Shown here one piece after another: positions 25,197 through 34,825 of a DNA stretch of 37,654 nucleotides (the first letter of the stretch is position 1; each line of letters begins with the position of its first letter). Where the stretch lies: positions 1 to 37,654 of the forward strand of contig JAXHVA010000044.1 in assembly GCA_034189035.1 (NCBI GenBank), read 5' to 3'. This stretch comes from JAUXFK01 sp034189035 (GTDB taxonomy: Bacteria > Desulfobacterota > UBA8473). The notes under the pieces were generated by a model. That model searched no databases and was not told the origin of the DNA. It was given only the letters and a program-made list of their open reading frames with translations. A program made the position numbers and the translations under genes.

Positions 25197-25973
25197 ATGG
25201 CGGTTGGATGGGTTGTACTTGTTATATTTCTATTGGTTATTCTGGCTAGTGCTATCAAGGTTTTAAATGAGTATGAACGGGGGGTTATATTTCGTCTGGG
25301 GAGACTAATCGCTACCAAAGGTCCTGGTCTGATCATCTTGGTCCCAATTATCGATAAGATGCAGAAGGTGAGTCTCAGGTTGGTAACTATGGACGTTCCG
25401 TCCCAGGATGTAATCACCAAAGACAATGTCTCAGTTAAGGTCAATGCTGTTGTCTATTTTAGAGTAATGGACCCAAATAAGGCGGTTGTCGAGGTAGAGA
25501 ATTTCCTCTACGCAACGTCCCAATTGGCACAGACGACACTGCGGAGTGTTTGTGGTCAAGCAGAATTAGACGAACTCCTATCCGAGAGAGAGCACATCAA
25601 TACACAGTTGCAAGATATCCTAGATAAACAAACTGACCCTTGGGGGATAAAAGTCTCAACCGTTGAAGTGAAGCATATCGATCTGCCAGAGGTAATGCAA
25701 CGCGCTATGGCAAAACAGGCAGAGGCGGAGAGAGAAAGGAGGGCAAAAGTCATTAATGCTGAGGGAGAATTTCAAGCAGCAGACAAACTGGCTGAGGCAG
25801 CAAAAATAATCGAAAAGTATCCTACGGCATTACAGTTGAGATATCTACAGACATTGAATGAGGTTTCTTCTGAAAACAACTCTACTACCATATTCCCTAT
25901 TCCGATTGATTTATTTAAACCGTTTTTAAGCCCTCCAAGCAGAAGTGAGGCAGAGTTCTCTAATAAAGAGTAA
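25197..25973 (+). CDS. slipin (SPFH/prohibitin-domain membrane protein)
   Basis: This is a membrane scaffold protein of the stomatin/slipin group, the presumed partner of the NfeD protease upstream. ATG 25197 follows a perfect AGGAGG by five bases; the frame is open upstream to 25134, but inside nfeD. The 258-residue product has an amino-terminal hydrophobic hairpin (about 3-24). The SPFH core starts NEYERGVIFRLGR and includes KDNVSVKVNAVVYFRV, ATSQLAQTTLRSV.G and the helical AKQAEAERERRAKVINAEGE. The end IFPIPIDLFKPF is usual in bacterial slipins. It converges on the SPOR gene with eight bases between stops. Confidence 0.95.
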   Translation: MAVGWVVLVIFLLVILASAIKVLNEYERGVIFRLGRLIATKGPGLIILVPIIDKMQKVSLRLVTMDVPSQDVITKDNVSVKVNAVVYFRVMDPNKAVVEVENFLYATSQLAQTTLRSVCGQAELDELLSEREHINTQLQDILDKQTDPWGIKVSTVEVKHIDLPEVMQRAMAKQAEAERERRAKVINAEGEFQAADKLAEAAKIIEKYPTALQLRYLQTLNEVSSENNSTTIFPIPIDLFKPFLSPPSRSEAEFSNKE

Positions 25974-25981
25974 GCCATCCA

Positions 25982-26626
25982 TTACTTTGAGATAAATGTA
26001 ATATAGGTTGGGAGTCTTTCTTGCATCTCTAAAGCTACCCTGGATCTTTTAGCTTCATTCATTGTTTCAAAATGGCCGACCCTCACTCTATGCCACATTC
26101 CCTGCATTGGGATATTCGTTGAGACAATATAGGCTGGGTACCCCTTTCTATCCAGCTTTTCTGCTAGCTTTTTAGCCTGCTCTATTCTTTGAAAAGACCC
26201 AACCTGTATAGTATATCCATACAGAAATTTTGTATCCTTATCTGTTTGGCTAAAAACTGTGTTCGCTCTTTCTCTCTGGTTCACCTGCTTTTTATCTTTA
26301 TCAATCCGGGAAGGGTTTTTAAAAGCATCTGTTTGGTTGTGAGCAATACCTTCTTTTCTGGGAAGGGTTTGATAGAAAGTCAATTCCATATCTTTTGGGT
26401 CTTTTTGTGAATCTCTTTTCGTCGTGGTTGATATCTGGTCTTTCGCTTGTCTTTCTTCAATCTCAGAATCCCCAACATCAACCCGTAGCAGTCTTTCTTT
26501 ATGAATTCCTCCACCGCATAGAAAACCCAGGATAAATACAAGAACAAAGGCGAGGGTAATACCTGCCAACATAAAAATCAACAGTTTCTTACTGAAAAAA
26601 AAATGGTATTTCTTTCTTGATTCCAT
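25982..26626 (-). CDS. SPOR-domain membrane protein
   Basis: This 214-residue protein has a short cytoplasmic tail and one transmembrane helix (about 14-38). A polar, poorly conserved linker follows (about 40-135). A carboxy-terminal SPOR domain (about 136-214) carries YTIQVGSFQRIEQAKKLAEKL and HRVRVGHFETMNEAKR. SPOR domains bind denuded peptidoglycan at division sites, so an FtsN/DedD-like cell-wall or division role is likely. It lies 24 bases downstream of argS on the same strand, an order often seen in deltaproteobacteria. No ribosome-binding site stands out. Confidence 0.9.
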   Translation of the reverse strand: MESRKKYHFFFSKKLLIFMLAGITLAFVLVFILGFLCGGGIHKERLLRVDVGDSEIEERQAKDQISTTTKRDSQKDPKDMELTFYQTLPRKEGIAHNQTDAFKNPSRIDKDKKQVNQRERANTVFSQTDKDTKFLYGYTIQVGSFQRIEQAKKLAEKLDRKGYPAYIVSTNIPMQGMWHRVRVGHFETMNEAKRSRVALEMQERLPTYITFISK

Positions 26627-26650
26627 CGTCTTTCACTTCTTTATATAAGA

Positions 26651-28321
26651 TTACATTCGTTCAGGGGCATCCACCCCGATAAGTTCTAATGCATTTTTTA
26701 AGACGACCCGTATCATCTTCACTAAAAATAACCGGGACAATGTGAGATCAGGATCATTAGAAATTACTCTATTCTTATTATAATAGCTATGAAAATCACT
26801 GGCCAATTCATTCAGATATCCTGTTATCCTATGTGGTTCTAAAGAGAGTGCACTTCTTTCAATAAGATCAGGATATTTCAGGAGCTGTTTTATCAATATC
26901 ATCTCCTCTGAGAGGTTCAGCAAATCAATCTTCACTTGCTCAAATTTTGGCATTTCGAGCTTTCTTTCTTTCGCAAGCCTTAAAATACTACAAATCCTAG
27001 CATGCGCATACTGTACATAATAAACTGGATTTTCATTACTCTGTCTTTTTGCCAACTCCAAGTCAAAATCCAATGGGCTGTCCGAACTTCGCATTAAGAA
27101 AAAATATCTGGCAGCATCCTTCCCAACCTCTCGAATCACCTCTTTTAAGGTAACAAATTCTCCCGATCTAGTAGACATAGCAATAGGTTTACCATCTCTC
27201 ATAAGGTTTACCAACTGTACCAAAAGAACCTCTAATACTTCTTTTTTCTCTCCAAATGCCTGAATGACGGACTCCATCCTGGGGATATAGCCATGGTGAT
27301 CCGCGCCCCAGATATTGATGATCATGTCGAATTTGCGCTCCAACTTGTCTTTGTGATAGGCGATATCAGAAGCAAAATATGTAGGTTGACCATTCGCCCT
27401 TATGACTACCCTATCCTTCTCATCCCCAAATTGAGTAGTCCTAAACCAATATGCACCGTCTTTTTGATAGATGAATCCTTTATCTTCAAGCTCACTTATA
27501 ATCTCTGATATTTTCTCTTTCTCAAAGAGTGCCTTTTCGCTAAACCATTCATCGAATTCTACATTGAAATCTCGAAGATCATCTCTTATCCCTTTTAGGA
27601 TATAATCTGATGCATAAAAAGAAAAAAAAGAGACAGTCTCACTATTTGATCCATCCAAATACCTATCCCTGTATTTTGCTTTGATATCTCTTGCGATATC
27701 CTTTATATATTCACCCTGGTAACACTTTTTTGGAAGATAAATTTCTCTGCCATAAAGCTCAATATAACGGAGAGATACCGATTTGCCAAGAGTCTCCATC
27801 TGATTACCCACATCATTGATATAGTATTCCTTAACCACATTGTACCCTGCGGCCTTCATTATATTTGCAAGCGTATCCCCTACAGCTGCTCCTCTTCCGT
27901 GTCCGATATGAAGAGGACCTGTGGGATTTGCGCTGACAAATTCTACTTGGACTTCCTTCCCCGCTCCAATATTGCTCTTCCCGTATGAACTATTTAACTT
28001 TTCAATATCTTTCAAAGAATTACGCCAATACTCACCTGTAAGAAAAAAATTCAAAAAACCAGGACCAGCCACCTCCACTTTTGCTAGAATGTGGTAATTG
28101 TCCTCGATATTTTCACAGATACTCTTCGCAATACATTGGGGAGGTTTCTTCTCCTTTGAAGCGAATATCATTGCAATATTAGTAGAAAAATCACCATGTT
28201 GCTGAATCCTTGGAATCTCCATTTCTATATCAGGAATATCTTCTACATTGAAGACTCCTTTTTGAATACATCTTGACAGCGCGTCTTTTATAATAATAGT
28301 CAGTGCTTCTTTCGTCCTCAT
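26651..28321 (-). CDS. argS: arginyl-tRNA synthetase
   Basis: This class I synthetase charges tRNA-Arg with arginine in the cytoplasm. Its 556 residues comprise an amino-terminal Add-1 domain (about 1-95), a Rossmann catalytic core with the HIGH signature (NPTGPLHIGHGRGAA) and the KMSKS-equivalent MSTRSG. A DALR anticodon-binding domain closes the protein (about 435-556, ELASDFHSYYNKNRV). The length is typical. ATG 28321 has only a weak GAGAG nearby; a good AAGGAGG lies about 16 bases upstream. It leads a two-gene transcript with the SPOR gene. Confidence 0.96.
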   Translation of the reverse strand: MRTKEALTIIIKDALSRCIQKGVFNVEDIPDIEMEIPRIQQHGDFSTNIAMIFASKEKKPPQCIAKSICENIEDNYHILAKVEVAGPGFLNFFLTGEYWRNSLKDIEKLNSSYGKSNIGAGKEVQVEFVSANPTGPLHIGHGRGAAVGDTLANIMKAAGYNVVKEYYINDVGNQMETLGKSVSLRYIELYGREIYLPKKCYQGEYIKDIARDIKAKYRDRYLDGSNSETVSFFSFYASDYILKGIRDDLRDFNVEFDEWFSEKALFEKEKISEIISELEDKGFIYQKDGAYWFRTTQFGDEKDRVVIRANGQPTYFASDIAYHKDKLERKFDMIINIWGADHHGYIPRMESVIQAFGEKKEVLEVLLVQLVNLMRDGKPIAMSTRSGEFVTLKEVIREVGKDAARYFFLMRSSDSPLDFDLELAKRQSNENPVYYVQYAHARICSILRLAKERKLEMPKFEQVKIDLLNLSEEMILIKQLLKYPDLIERSALSLEPHRITGYLNELASDFHSYYNKNRVISNDPDLTLSRLFLVKMIRVVLKNALELIGVDAPERM

Positions 28322-28882
28322 AGACTCTCTTGTGCTTCCTCCTTTATTTTGTGTATAATCTTATTAACTAGAAAGCAATCAGCAAGTTTCGATATCAGCA
28401 AATAATAATGCGTGTAGTTTCTAAGCATCTAAGTGAGTTACAAAAGGGGGAAGGTACGATTTTACACGGATTATTATTCGATTGTTGTTCCTTGCGACTC
28501 TTTTAAAAAGCTAAAATGTCACTATTTTATTAACGAAAGGTATATACATCTATTCATCTATGCCTTACATATAACCGTATCTTATGAAACTCCCCTGACA
28601 ATGTCAATCACAATATGGATTTTGTTCCACTGCTTTGCCTGAAGTATTGCCCTTTAATAAATCAAGTATAAAACCTCTATTGGTTATTGATTTCTCTCAA
28701 AAAAAATCAATCCCAACAAAGACAATCATATTATACCCTGTGCATCTTCTTTGGTCTGTCAAAACGCTTTCATTTCTAGCTTGTACGTGCGTCTACTTTA
28801 ATGTATTATATTATATACTTCATTGGTCGGTATGTATTCGTTTTTTACAAGGAGAAGCAATTGAACAGAGGAACACATCGAT
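28322..28882. other. 561-bp intergenic region between argS and PBP1A
   Basis: The flanking genes diverge, so both promoters should be here, yet no strong -35/-10 pair stands out. ATTGATTT (28686-28693) and AAATCAAT (28704-28711) form an 8-bp inverted repeat with a 10-base spacer. A few short frames exist, but their composition is not gene-like. I see no recognisable RNA. Confidence 0.4.
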
Positions 28883-31822
28883 ATGAAATGGCTTAAAATA
28901 CTCGCTTTCAGCTTCATTATAATGCTCATCCTCATCTCATCTGTATTAGTATTATGTTATAAAATGGTATGGGTTCCCTCATTAGAGATGATGAAGAAAG
29001 AGAATATCAAGAAGATAATATTTGCTGAATCTCCTGTTTACTTTGACGACGAGAAGAATATAATAGGGGTCTTTTTCCAAGAGGAACATCGGAGGTATCT
29101 TGAATTTGAAGATATTCCTAAAGACTTCATCAATGCACTTATCGCTTCTGAAGATCATAACTTCTATAGACACCATGGCTTTGATCTAAAGGCTATATTA
29201 AGGGCACTCTTTGCAAATATAAAACAATTGAGGATTGCTCAGGGTGGAAGCACGATTACCCAGCAGACAGCCAAGAACATATTCAAGAGAGAGAAGAGGT
29301 CCTTAAGGAGTAAGGTAAGCGAATTGATCCATGCCATTATGTTAGAGTCATACTATACAAAGGAAGAAATACTGGAGTTTTATTCCAACCAATTTTTTGT
29401 AAACAGCAATGGAAGGGGAATTGGTGTTGCTGCCGAATACTTCTTTAATAAACCTGCAAATGAGCTGAGTTTACAAGAGTGCGCCTTTATTGCTGGGGCG
29501 GTAAAAGGTCCAAGCTGGTATAATCCATTTACTAAAAAGACCCCCCAGGCAAAAGAAAAGGCAGCAGTGTTGGCCAGGTACCGCAGGGATTATGTGTATA
29601 GAAACATGTATAAACTGGGGATGATATCGCTTGAAGAGTATGAAGCCAATAAGGGTCATCCGATTGCCTTTCAGCAAGGTCGAATCGGTTATCGACTCAA
29701 TGTTATACTGGACTACATTCGAGAACAATTCCAATCTGAACCATTCCATAGTCTCTTAGTCGATGAGGGAATTAACAATATTGCCACCTCCGGAATCAAG
29801 ATTTACACCACTATTGACAAAGAGATTCAGGAAGGCGCATTATTGTCACTGAGAAAGAACCTGTCCTATTTGGAAACCAAACTCAACAGGTATGACAGGA
29901 AGAAAGTCCAACACAGATACAAAAACCTTACTGGAGGAAAATTAAGTGTACCCAAAATGGAGCATTTTTGCTTTGGACGTATCTCAAAGGTCGTAACAAA
30001 GGGGACTTCCTCTTATATTGATATAGAATTCGTTGGTGCAAAAGGAAGAATCGACTATCAGGGGATGCATAGGTTGGCTGGCGCATGGATGAAATCAAGG
30101 ACTGGAGAATGGACACAGTTCGATAAAAGATCTCTTCCTCGATTTTTATATGAATTTCGTCCTGGGGACATGATATTTGTCAATGTAAAGAGACGCGATC
30201 CCCGCTCGAATCTTCTCATAGTTGAGCTTGAGCAAAGGCCAGAAATAGAAGGGGGAGTTGTAGTACTACAAAACGGGGAGATAATAGCGATGGCAGGTGG
30301 ATTCGAAAACGAATTCTTTAATAGAACAGTGGATGCAAAAAGGCAACTCGGTTCAATCTTTAAACCGATTGTATTTACTGCTGCATTGCAGTTGGGCTGG
30401 AATAATCTGGACGCATTAGAAAACAATGTAACTGAATTTGAATTTGAAGATACATTCTATTCCCCAAGACCAGACCATGAAGGGCCCTCTCCCCTTGTAT
30501 CTATGGCATGGGCAGGAGTAAAGTCAGAAAATCTTGCTACAGTGTGGCTTCTTTACCACTTATGTGATCGATTGAATATGACTCAATTCAGACAGATTGC
30601 AGACAAAGTAGGGCTTCTTAGAAAAGAGGGAGAAACCCCTCAGCAATACAAAACAAGGATCAGAGATAAAAATGGTGTAATCATAGACGAAAGTTCACTT
30701 AAAGAGGCAGCATTTGAAGAAGCAAAAGAAGAATTGATTACTGACCTTGTCTTTGAGGGGAAAGATACTGATGTCGAAAGGCTACGATCAATAAACTATG
30801 AAAGGTTTTCCAATGGAATGAACGAAAATGTGCTCTCATTTGAGACAGTTGAAAAACTGACTATTAACCAACAAAAGCAATACATAAATTTAAAAGGGGA
30901 GACCCCTTATAACTTTAAGGTACTCTCAAGAATCAGAGAGTTTCGTATATTGGTCGGTTTAAAATATTTAGTAAGGCTTGCAACTCAAATGGGGGTAACA
31001 ACCCAATTGGAAGGGGTACTGTCCTTTCCTTTGGGCTCGAATTCAATCAGTATATTAGAGTCAGCTCTAGTCTATCATACTATTCTATCCGGTAGAGTTT
31101 ACCCCATTACTGAAGATGGATCTCTTTATTACACTCCCGTTATTAAGAGAATTGAAGACCCACAAGGAGAGGTTATATACGAATATAGACCAAAGGCTGT
31201 CCCTATATTAGATGAAAAGATATCAAACATGGTTATCCCCATCTTAAGACACTCTATAAAGCATGGAACAGGAAAGAGGGCGGAAGGGAACATCATTTTA
31301 AATATGAAAGATATCACACAACCCGGTTTGGACGATGGAATACATTTTAAGATCCCTGTTTTTGGAAAAACAGGCACATCCAACGAGTTTAGAAATTCCA
31401 GTTTTTGCGGATTCATCCCCGGCCCTACTCGTAATGAGGAGGGATTAGATATAGAAAACAGCTATATTATCGCATCGTATATAGGCTATGACAACAATAC
31501 ACCATTAAGAAGCTCGCACATAGCAATCTATGGCTCATCTGGAGCCCTTCCTCTTTGGATAGATGTTGCCAATATCATTGTAAATACAGATAATTTTTCA
31601 AGATACATTGATATTGCCGGATTGGTCTTTCAAGGAGCAGATGAAGTCCCCTTACAAAAGGCACCAGACATGTTATCTGTTTATTTGGATCCGATTACAG
31701 GATTACCTGTCAGTACAGATTCAAGGAACTGGAGATTGGAAGACAATATTACGATTGAGAGCTATGGAAAAATGGACGATAATAATTTTAAGCCGAGCAG
31801 GTTCTTCCTGCCATCTCCATAA
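28883..31822 (+). CDS. class A penicillin-binding protein (PBP1A-type)
   Basis: This enzyme polymerises glycan strands and cross-links peptidoglycan. The 979-residue protein has an amino-terminal transmembrane helix (about 7-28). A GT51 glycosyltransferase domain follows (about 60-240) with catalytic Glu90 (ALIASEDHNFYRHHG), GGSTITQQTAKN and FYSNQFF. A linker/OB region comes next (about 290-455). The transpeptidase has S491-x2-K494 (GSIFKP), S548-x-N550 (SEN) and K829-T-G. The distance from SxN to KTG is about 280 residues. A charged helical stretch at about 575-690 appears to be an insert, making the protein longer than E. coli PBP1a (850). A lipoprotein gene follows 22 bases after. Confidence 0.95.
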   Translation: MKWLKILAFSFIIMLILISSVLVLCYKMVWVPSLEMMKKENIKKIIFAESPVYFDDEKNIIGVFFQEEHRRYLEFEDIPKDFINALIASEDHNFYRHHGFDLKAILRALFANIKQLRIAQGGSTITQQTAKNIFKREKRSLRSKVSELIHAIMLESYYTKEEILEFYSNQFFVNSNGRGIGVAAEYFFNKPANELSLQECAFIAGAVKGPSWYNPFTKKTPQAKEKAAVLARYRRDYVYRNMYKLGMISLEEYEANKGHPIAFQQGRIGYRLNVILDYIREQFQSEPFHSLLVDEGINNIATSGIKIYTTIDKEIQEGALLSLRKNLSYLETKLNRYDRKKVQHRYKNLTGGKLSVPKMEHFCFGRISKVVTKGTSSYIDIEFVGAKGRIDYQGMHRLAGAWMKSRTGEWTQFDKRSLPRFLYEFRPGDMIFVNVKRRDPRSNLLIVELEQRPEIEGGVVVLQNGEIIAMAGGFENEFFNRTVDAKRQLGSIFKPIVFTAALQLGWNNLDALENNVTEFEFEDTFYSPRPDHEGPSPLVSMAWAGVKSENLATVWLLYHLCDRLNMTQFRQIADKVGLLRKEGETPQQYKTRIRDKNGVIIDESSLKEAAFEEAKEELITDLVFEGKDTDVERLRSINYERFSNGMNENVLSFETVEKLTINQQKQYINLKGETPYNFKVLSRIREFRILVGLKYLVRLATQMGVTTQLEGVLSFPLGSNSISILESALVYHTILSGRVYPITEDGSLYYTPVIKRIEDPQGEVIYEYRPKAVPILDEKISNMVIPILRHSIKHGTGKRAEGNIILNMKDITQPGLDDGIHFKIPVFGKTGTSNEFRNSSFCGFIPGPTRNEEGLDIENSYIIASYIGYDNNTPLRSSHIAIYGSSGALPLWIDVANIIVNTDNFSRYIDIAGLVFQGADEVPLQKAPDMLSVYLDPITGLPVSTDSRNWRLEDNITIESYGKMDDNNFKPSRFFLPSP

Positions 31823-31844
31823 CAAATTATAAGGTAGGTAACGT

Positions 31845-33377
31845 ATGAAAACCATTACAAGGCTATTCGTTCTTTTATCAATACTCGGTATCTTTTTGCC
31901 TGGGTGTACAACAATGAAAACGCTCTTCTTCTGGAAAGATAAGGCAACTCCCCCAAGGTTTTCGAAAGAAAAACCAATAGTAGCTGAACTTGTATTAAAA
32001 GAAAGGATGAGAAGCCTTTCCAGTCGCATAAGAGAATACAAGACACTTGAGGAACAGCTCAAGAATGAAAAGAAGAGCGATATACGGGTAATCGACGATT
32101 TACGACAAACTCGCCATTATGCTGAATACCTGTTACAAACCTACAAAAAGATAGATAAACTCCAAGAAAAGCAGTTAAGATCCCAGGTTAAGGACACAGG
32201 GAAGACCATCTACAGGCCGATGATAGATAATCTTTTCCAAGGGTTGACCAAGCTCGAGGATGAATATTTTAAAGACAGGTACAAGACTTGGTTCGCTGAA
32301 GATCAGTTCTCAAAACAGTTCAATTTGGATATAAAAGAGGTGGAAAGGTTTTGTTCTAAAAGAGATGACAGAAGACTCATGGAATCATACGAGTTGATAA
32401 AAAATACATACGGCGACACGCTTATCCCGTTAACTATCAAGTTTTGTTATGCAAATGCTCTCTTTCGTTCAAATAAAGTAGAAGAAGCAATAAGAGAAAT
32501 AGAGGAGATAATCGACAATGAACCTCTGAGCACCATGGATATGCATTATGACCTCGTTGATTGGTACCTCAAAAAGAAAGACCTTAACAAAGCATTAGAA
32601 AATTTTAAAAAGCTCTCTTTTGAAGTCGATAGAGGTATCGATGCCTTCCTCATGGCAGAAAAAAAGGTAACGCCCCTTACCCATGATAAACTGAGTGAAA
32701 CAACGAAAAAATTGTCGATTGATAAAGACTTTCATATTGATGATAAGAAACAACGGGAGGCCATAGAAACAAAAATCAAGTTGAATGAAGAAATCAAAAA
32801 AGAAGAAGTGAAAAACGAGAGGTACAGACTGGAAAGACAAAAAAAGGGGGCATATCTTGATAATGGGTTAAAAGAAGTAAATACATTGATAGATAAGGGA
32901 AGGTTTGAAGAAGCCCATGTTGCCTTGCTTGAACTGGAAGAACATTCCAATAATCGTCAAGAAATAGATGAGCTAAAAAATGCCCTCAACTCCTTAAGAC
33001 TTGAAGAATATAAGGCTAGAGAAAAAAAAGAAGACGAAATGTTCTTAAAAGCAAATCGGTTAATAGAAAATGAGAAATACGAAGAGGCCATAATAGAGCT
33101 GGGTAGATTAAGACAAAGTAAAAAATACAGCAAAAAGAGCTATGAGAAGATACAATTCGCTATAGACGAATTTGTCAAAACGAAGAGAAAAGAGGCGTCG
33201 GAATTGTTTTTTATGGCAAAGAAGAAAGAAGATCCAATTGAAAAGAGAGAGTTGCTTCTAAGGTCTCTTAAGCTACTTGAGGATGTGAGGGAGAGGTATC
33301 CTTCAAGTAGCTACTTAGGAAAGATCGTCATGAATATTGAGACTATAAAGAAAGAGATTAAAAGGATTGAATATTAG
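31845..33377 (+). CDS. helical repeat lipoprotein of unknown function
   Basis: This is a 510-residue lipoprotein with signal peptide and lipobox LPGC (Cys21). The rest is strongly charged and helical. There are coiled-coil stretches (about 45-110 and 300-345) and TPR-like helical pairs (about 190-275 and 345-500, e.g. AREKKEDEMFLKANRLIENEKYEEAI split over two helices). I do not recognise a named family. It starts 22 bases after the PBP1A stop with a good AGGTAGG. It is probably co-transcribed, so a role as cell-wall cofactor or scaffold is a reasonable guess. It converges on the inositol-phosphate synthase gene 14 bases away. A weak hairpin plus T5 (33376-33393) overlaps its stop. Confidence 0.8.
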   Translation: MKTITRLFVLLSILGIFLPGCTTMKTLFFWKDKATPPRFSKEKPIVAELVLKERMRSLSSRIREYKTLEEQLKNEKKSDIRVIDDLRQTRHYAEYLLQTYKKIDKLQEKQLRSQVKDTGKTIYRPMIDNLFQGLTKLEDEYFKDRYKTWFAEDQFSKQFNLDIKEVERFCSKRDDRRLMESYELIKNTYGDTLIPLTIKFCYANALFRSNKVEEAIREIEEIIDNEPLSTMDMHYDLVDWYLKKKDLNKALENFKKLSFEVDRGIDAFLMAEKKVTPLTHDKLSETTKKLSIDKDFHIDDKKQREAIETKIKLNEEIKKEEVKNERYRLERQKKGAYLDNGLKEVNTLIDKGRFEEAHVALLELEEHSNNRQEIDELKNALNSLRLEEYKAREKKEDEMFLKANRLIENEKYEEAIIELGRLRQSKKYSKKSYEKIQFAIDEFVKTKRKEASELFFMAKKKEDPIEKRELLLRSLKLLEDVRERYPSSSYLGKIVMNIETIKKEIKRIEY

Positions 33378-33391
33378 GTTATAGCCTCTTT

Positions 33392-34714
33392 TTATGGTTC
33401 ATAATAGTAATCCAATCCCAGGTGTGTAATCTGTTCCTCTCCTAGCAGGTAACGCAGGGTATTTTTCAATTTCATCGACTGGATAAATAGATCGTGCTCA
33501 GGATAGAGTTTCTCCATACATTGGGGGCTTTTGAAATAGAAAGAAAGCCATTCCTGTATGCCGGTCATTTCAGCTCTCTGTGCCATATCCATAAAGAGTA
33601 TGAGATCGAGTACAAGCGGTGCTGCCAAGATACTGTCTCTGCAAAGAAAGTCTACCTTAATCTGCATAGGATAACCTATCCAGCCAAAGATATCGATGCA
33701 GTCCCAGCCCTCCTTTTCATCCCCCCGTGGTGGATAATAGTTGATCGCTACCTTATGGTAGAAATCCCCATACAGATTTGGGTATACATCTGGTTGAAGT
33801 ATATTCTCTAAAGCACCGAGTTTGCTCTCCTCTTTGGTTTTGAAGGAATCCTGATCATCGAGCACCATGCCATCACGATTACCGAGGATATTTGTGGAAT
33901 ACCAACCATTAAGACCCAACATGCGAGCCTTCAATCCTGGGGCAAGAATTGTTTTCATCAGGGTTTGCCCTGTCTTGAAATCTTTGCCGGTAATCGGAAC
34001 CTGGTTCTTGTCCGCCAGTTCTTCCATGGCAGGAATGTCCACTGATAGGTTGGGAGCCCCATTGATATAGGGAATTCCACATGTCAAAGCTGCATACGCA
34101 TAAAGCATACTCGGCGGGATATGAGGGTCGTCCTTCTGCAGCCCTTCTTCAAAAAGTCTTAAAGAGGAATGTACCTCTGAAGATTTCAGATATGCCTCTG
34201 TACTGCCGCACCAGATCATAACGCAGCGTGACACCTTATGTTCACGCTTAAATAATTCTATATCTGCCTTAATGGCATCGATCAGTTCCAGGTGTGATGT
34301 CTGTGGTTTTTTATTCGATCCAGACAGGTTCTTAACATATGTCTGGTTGAAAGCTGCTGGCCATGGCTTTATATCTTCTAAAAATGGCCGGGCTGCATCA
34401 AGATTCTCATTCCTGAGCACTCCAGCTTGAAGTGCTGCATGGTAACAGTCTTCAGGGAAAACATCCCATCCCCCGAAGACCATGTCATCCAAAGAAGCCA
34501 GAGAAACAATGTCTTTTATCTTAGGAATGCGTTTTTCGTACCTTTTGCCCAGCCGAATAGTACCCATTTGAGTGAGCGAACCAATAGGAAGAGCGAGACC
34601 TTTGCGTATCATCTCTACTCCTGATAAAAAAGTGGTGCTTACTGCACCCCCTATTCCAGGGATAAGTACACCCAGCTTACCCTCTGCCTTATGAATATCT
34701 TTTCCACGTTTCAT
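33392..34714 (-). CDS. myo-inositol-1-phosphate synthase
   Basis: This enzyme converts glucose 6-phosphate to myo-inositol 1-phosphate with NAD, the committed step to inositol lipids and solutes. The 440-residue protein has an amino-terminal NAD-binding segment (GVLIPGIGGAVSTTFLSGVE). The family core is GKDFKTGQTLMKTILAPGL, WYSTNILGNRDG, and SFKTKEESKLGALENIL, followed by INYYPPRGDEKEGWDCIDIFGW. These match bacterial/archaeal Ino1-type synthases. ATG 34714 follows GGAGGG. It lies 292 bases downstream of two radical-dehydratase-like genes on the same strand. A 9-bp inverted repeat about 85-110 bases upstream suggests a separate promoter. Confidence 0.93.
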   Translation of the reverse strand: MKRGKDIHKAEGKLGVLIPGIGGAVSTTFLSGVEMIRKGLALPIGSLTQMGTIRLGKRYEKRIPKIKDIVSLASLDDMVFGGWDVFPEDCYHAALQAGVLRNENLDAARPFLEDIKPWPAAFNQTYVKNLSGSNKKPQTSHLELIDAIKADIELFKREHKVSRCVMIWCGSTEAYLKSSEVHSSLRLFEEGLQKDDPHIPPSMLYAYAALTCGIPYINGAPNLSVDIPAMEELADKNQVPITGKDFKTGQTLMKTILAPGLKARMLGLNGWYSTNILGNRDGMVLDDQDSFKTKEESKLGALENILQPDVYPNLYGDFYHKVAINYYPPRGDEKEGWDCIDIFGWIGYPMQIKVDFLCRDSILAAPLVLDLILFMDMAQRAEMTGIQEWLSFYFKSPQCMEKLYPEHDLFIQSMKLKNTLRYLLGEEQITHLGLDYYYEP

Positions 34715-34797
34715 CTAAGCCCTCCTGTACTGCATAATTTCTATTGTTTATCATATGGTAACAAAAGAATTATTCGTATCTGTTTTTCAAAATTCAG

Positions 34798-34825
34798 TTT
34801 TGTTCGTAAAGAACATCGAACAAAA
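34798..34825. repeat. 9-bp inverted repeat upstream of the inositol-phosphate synthase gene
   Basis: TTTTGTTCG (34798-34806) is repeated inverted as CGAACAAAA (34817-34825) with a 10-bp spacer. It lies about 85-110 bases before the minus-strand ATG. No U-tract follows on either strand, so an operator is more likely than a terminator. The regulator is unknown. Confidence 0.45.

Noticed and set aside
28433..28886. Two short plus-strand frames (28433-28642, 28635-28886) before PBP1A
   Set aside because: Cysteine- and isoleucine-rich random-looking translations with no ribosome-binding sites or recognisable motifs.
33376..33393. Intrinsic terminator at the lipoprotein/Ino1 junction
   Set aside because: The stem is only three to four pairs and overlaps the stop codon, although T5 follows; too weak to list as a feature.
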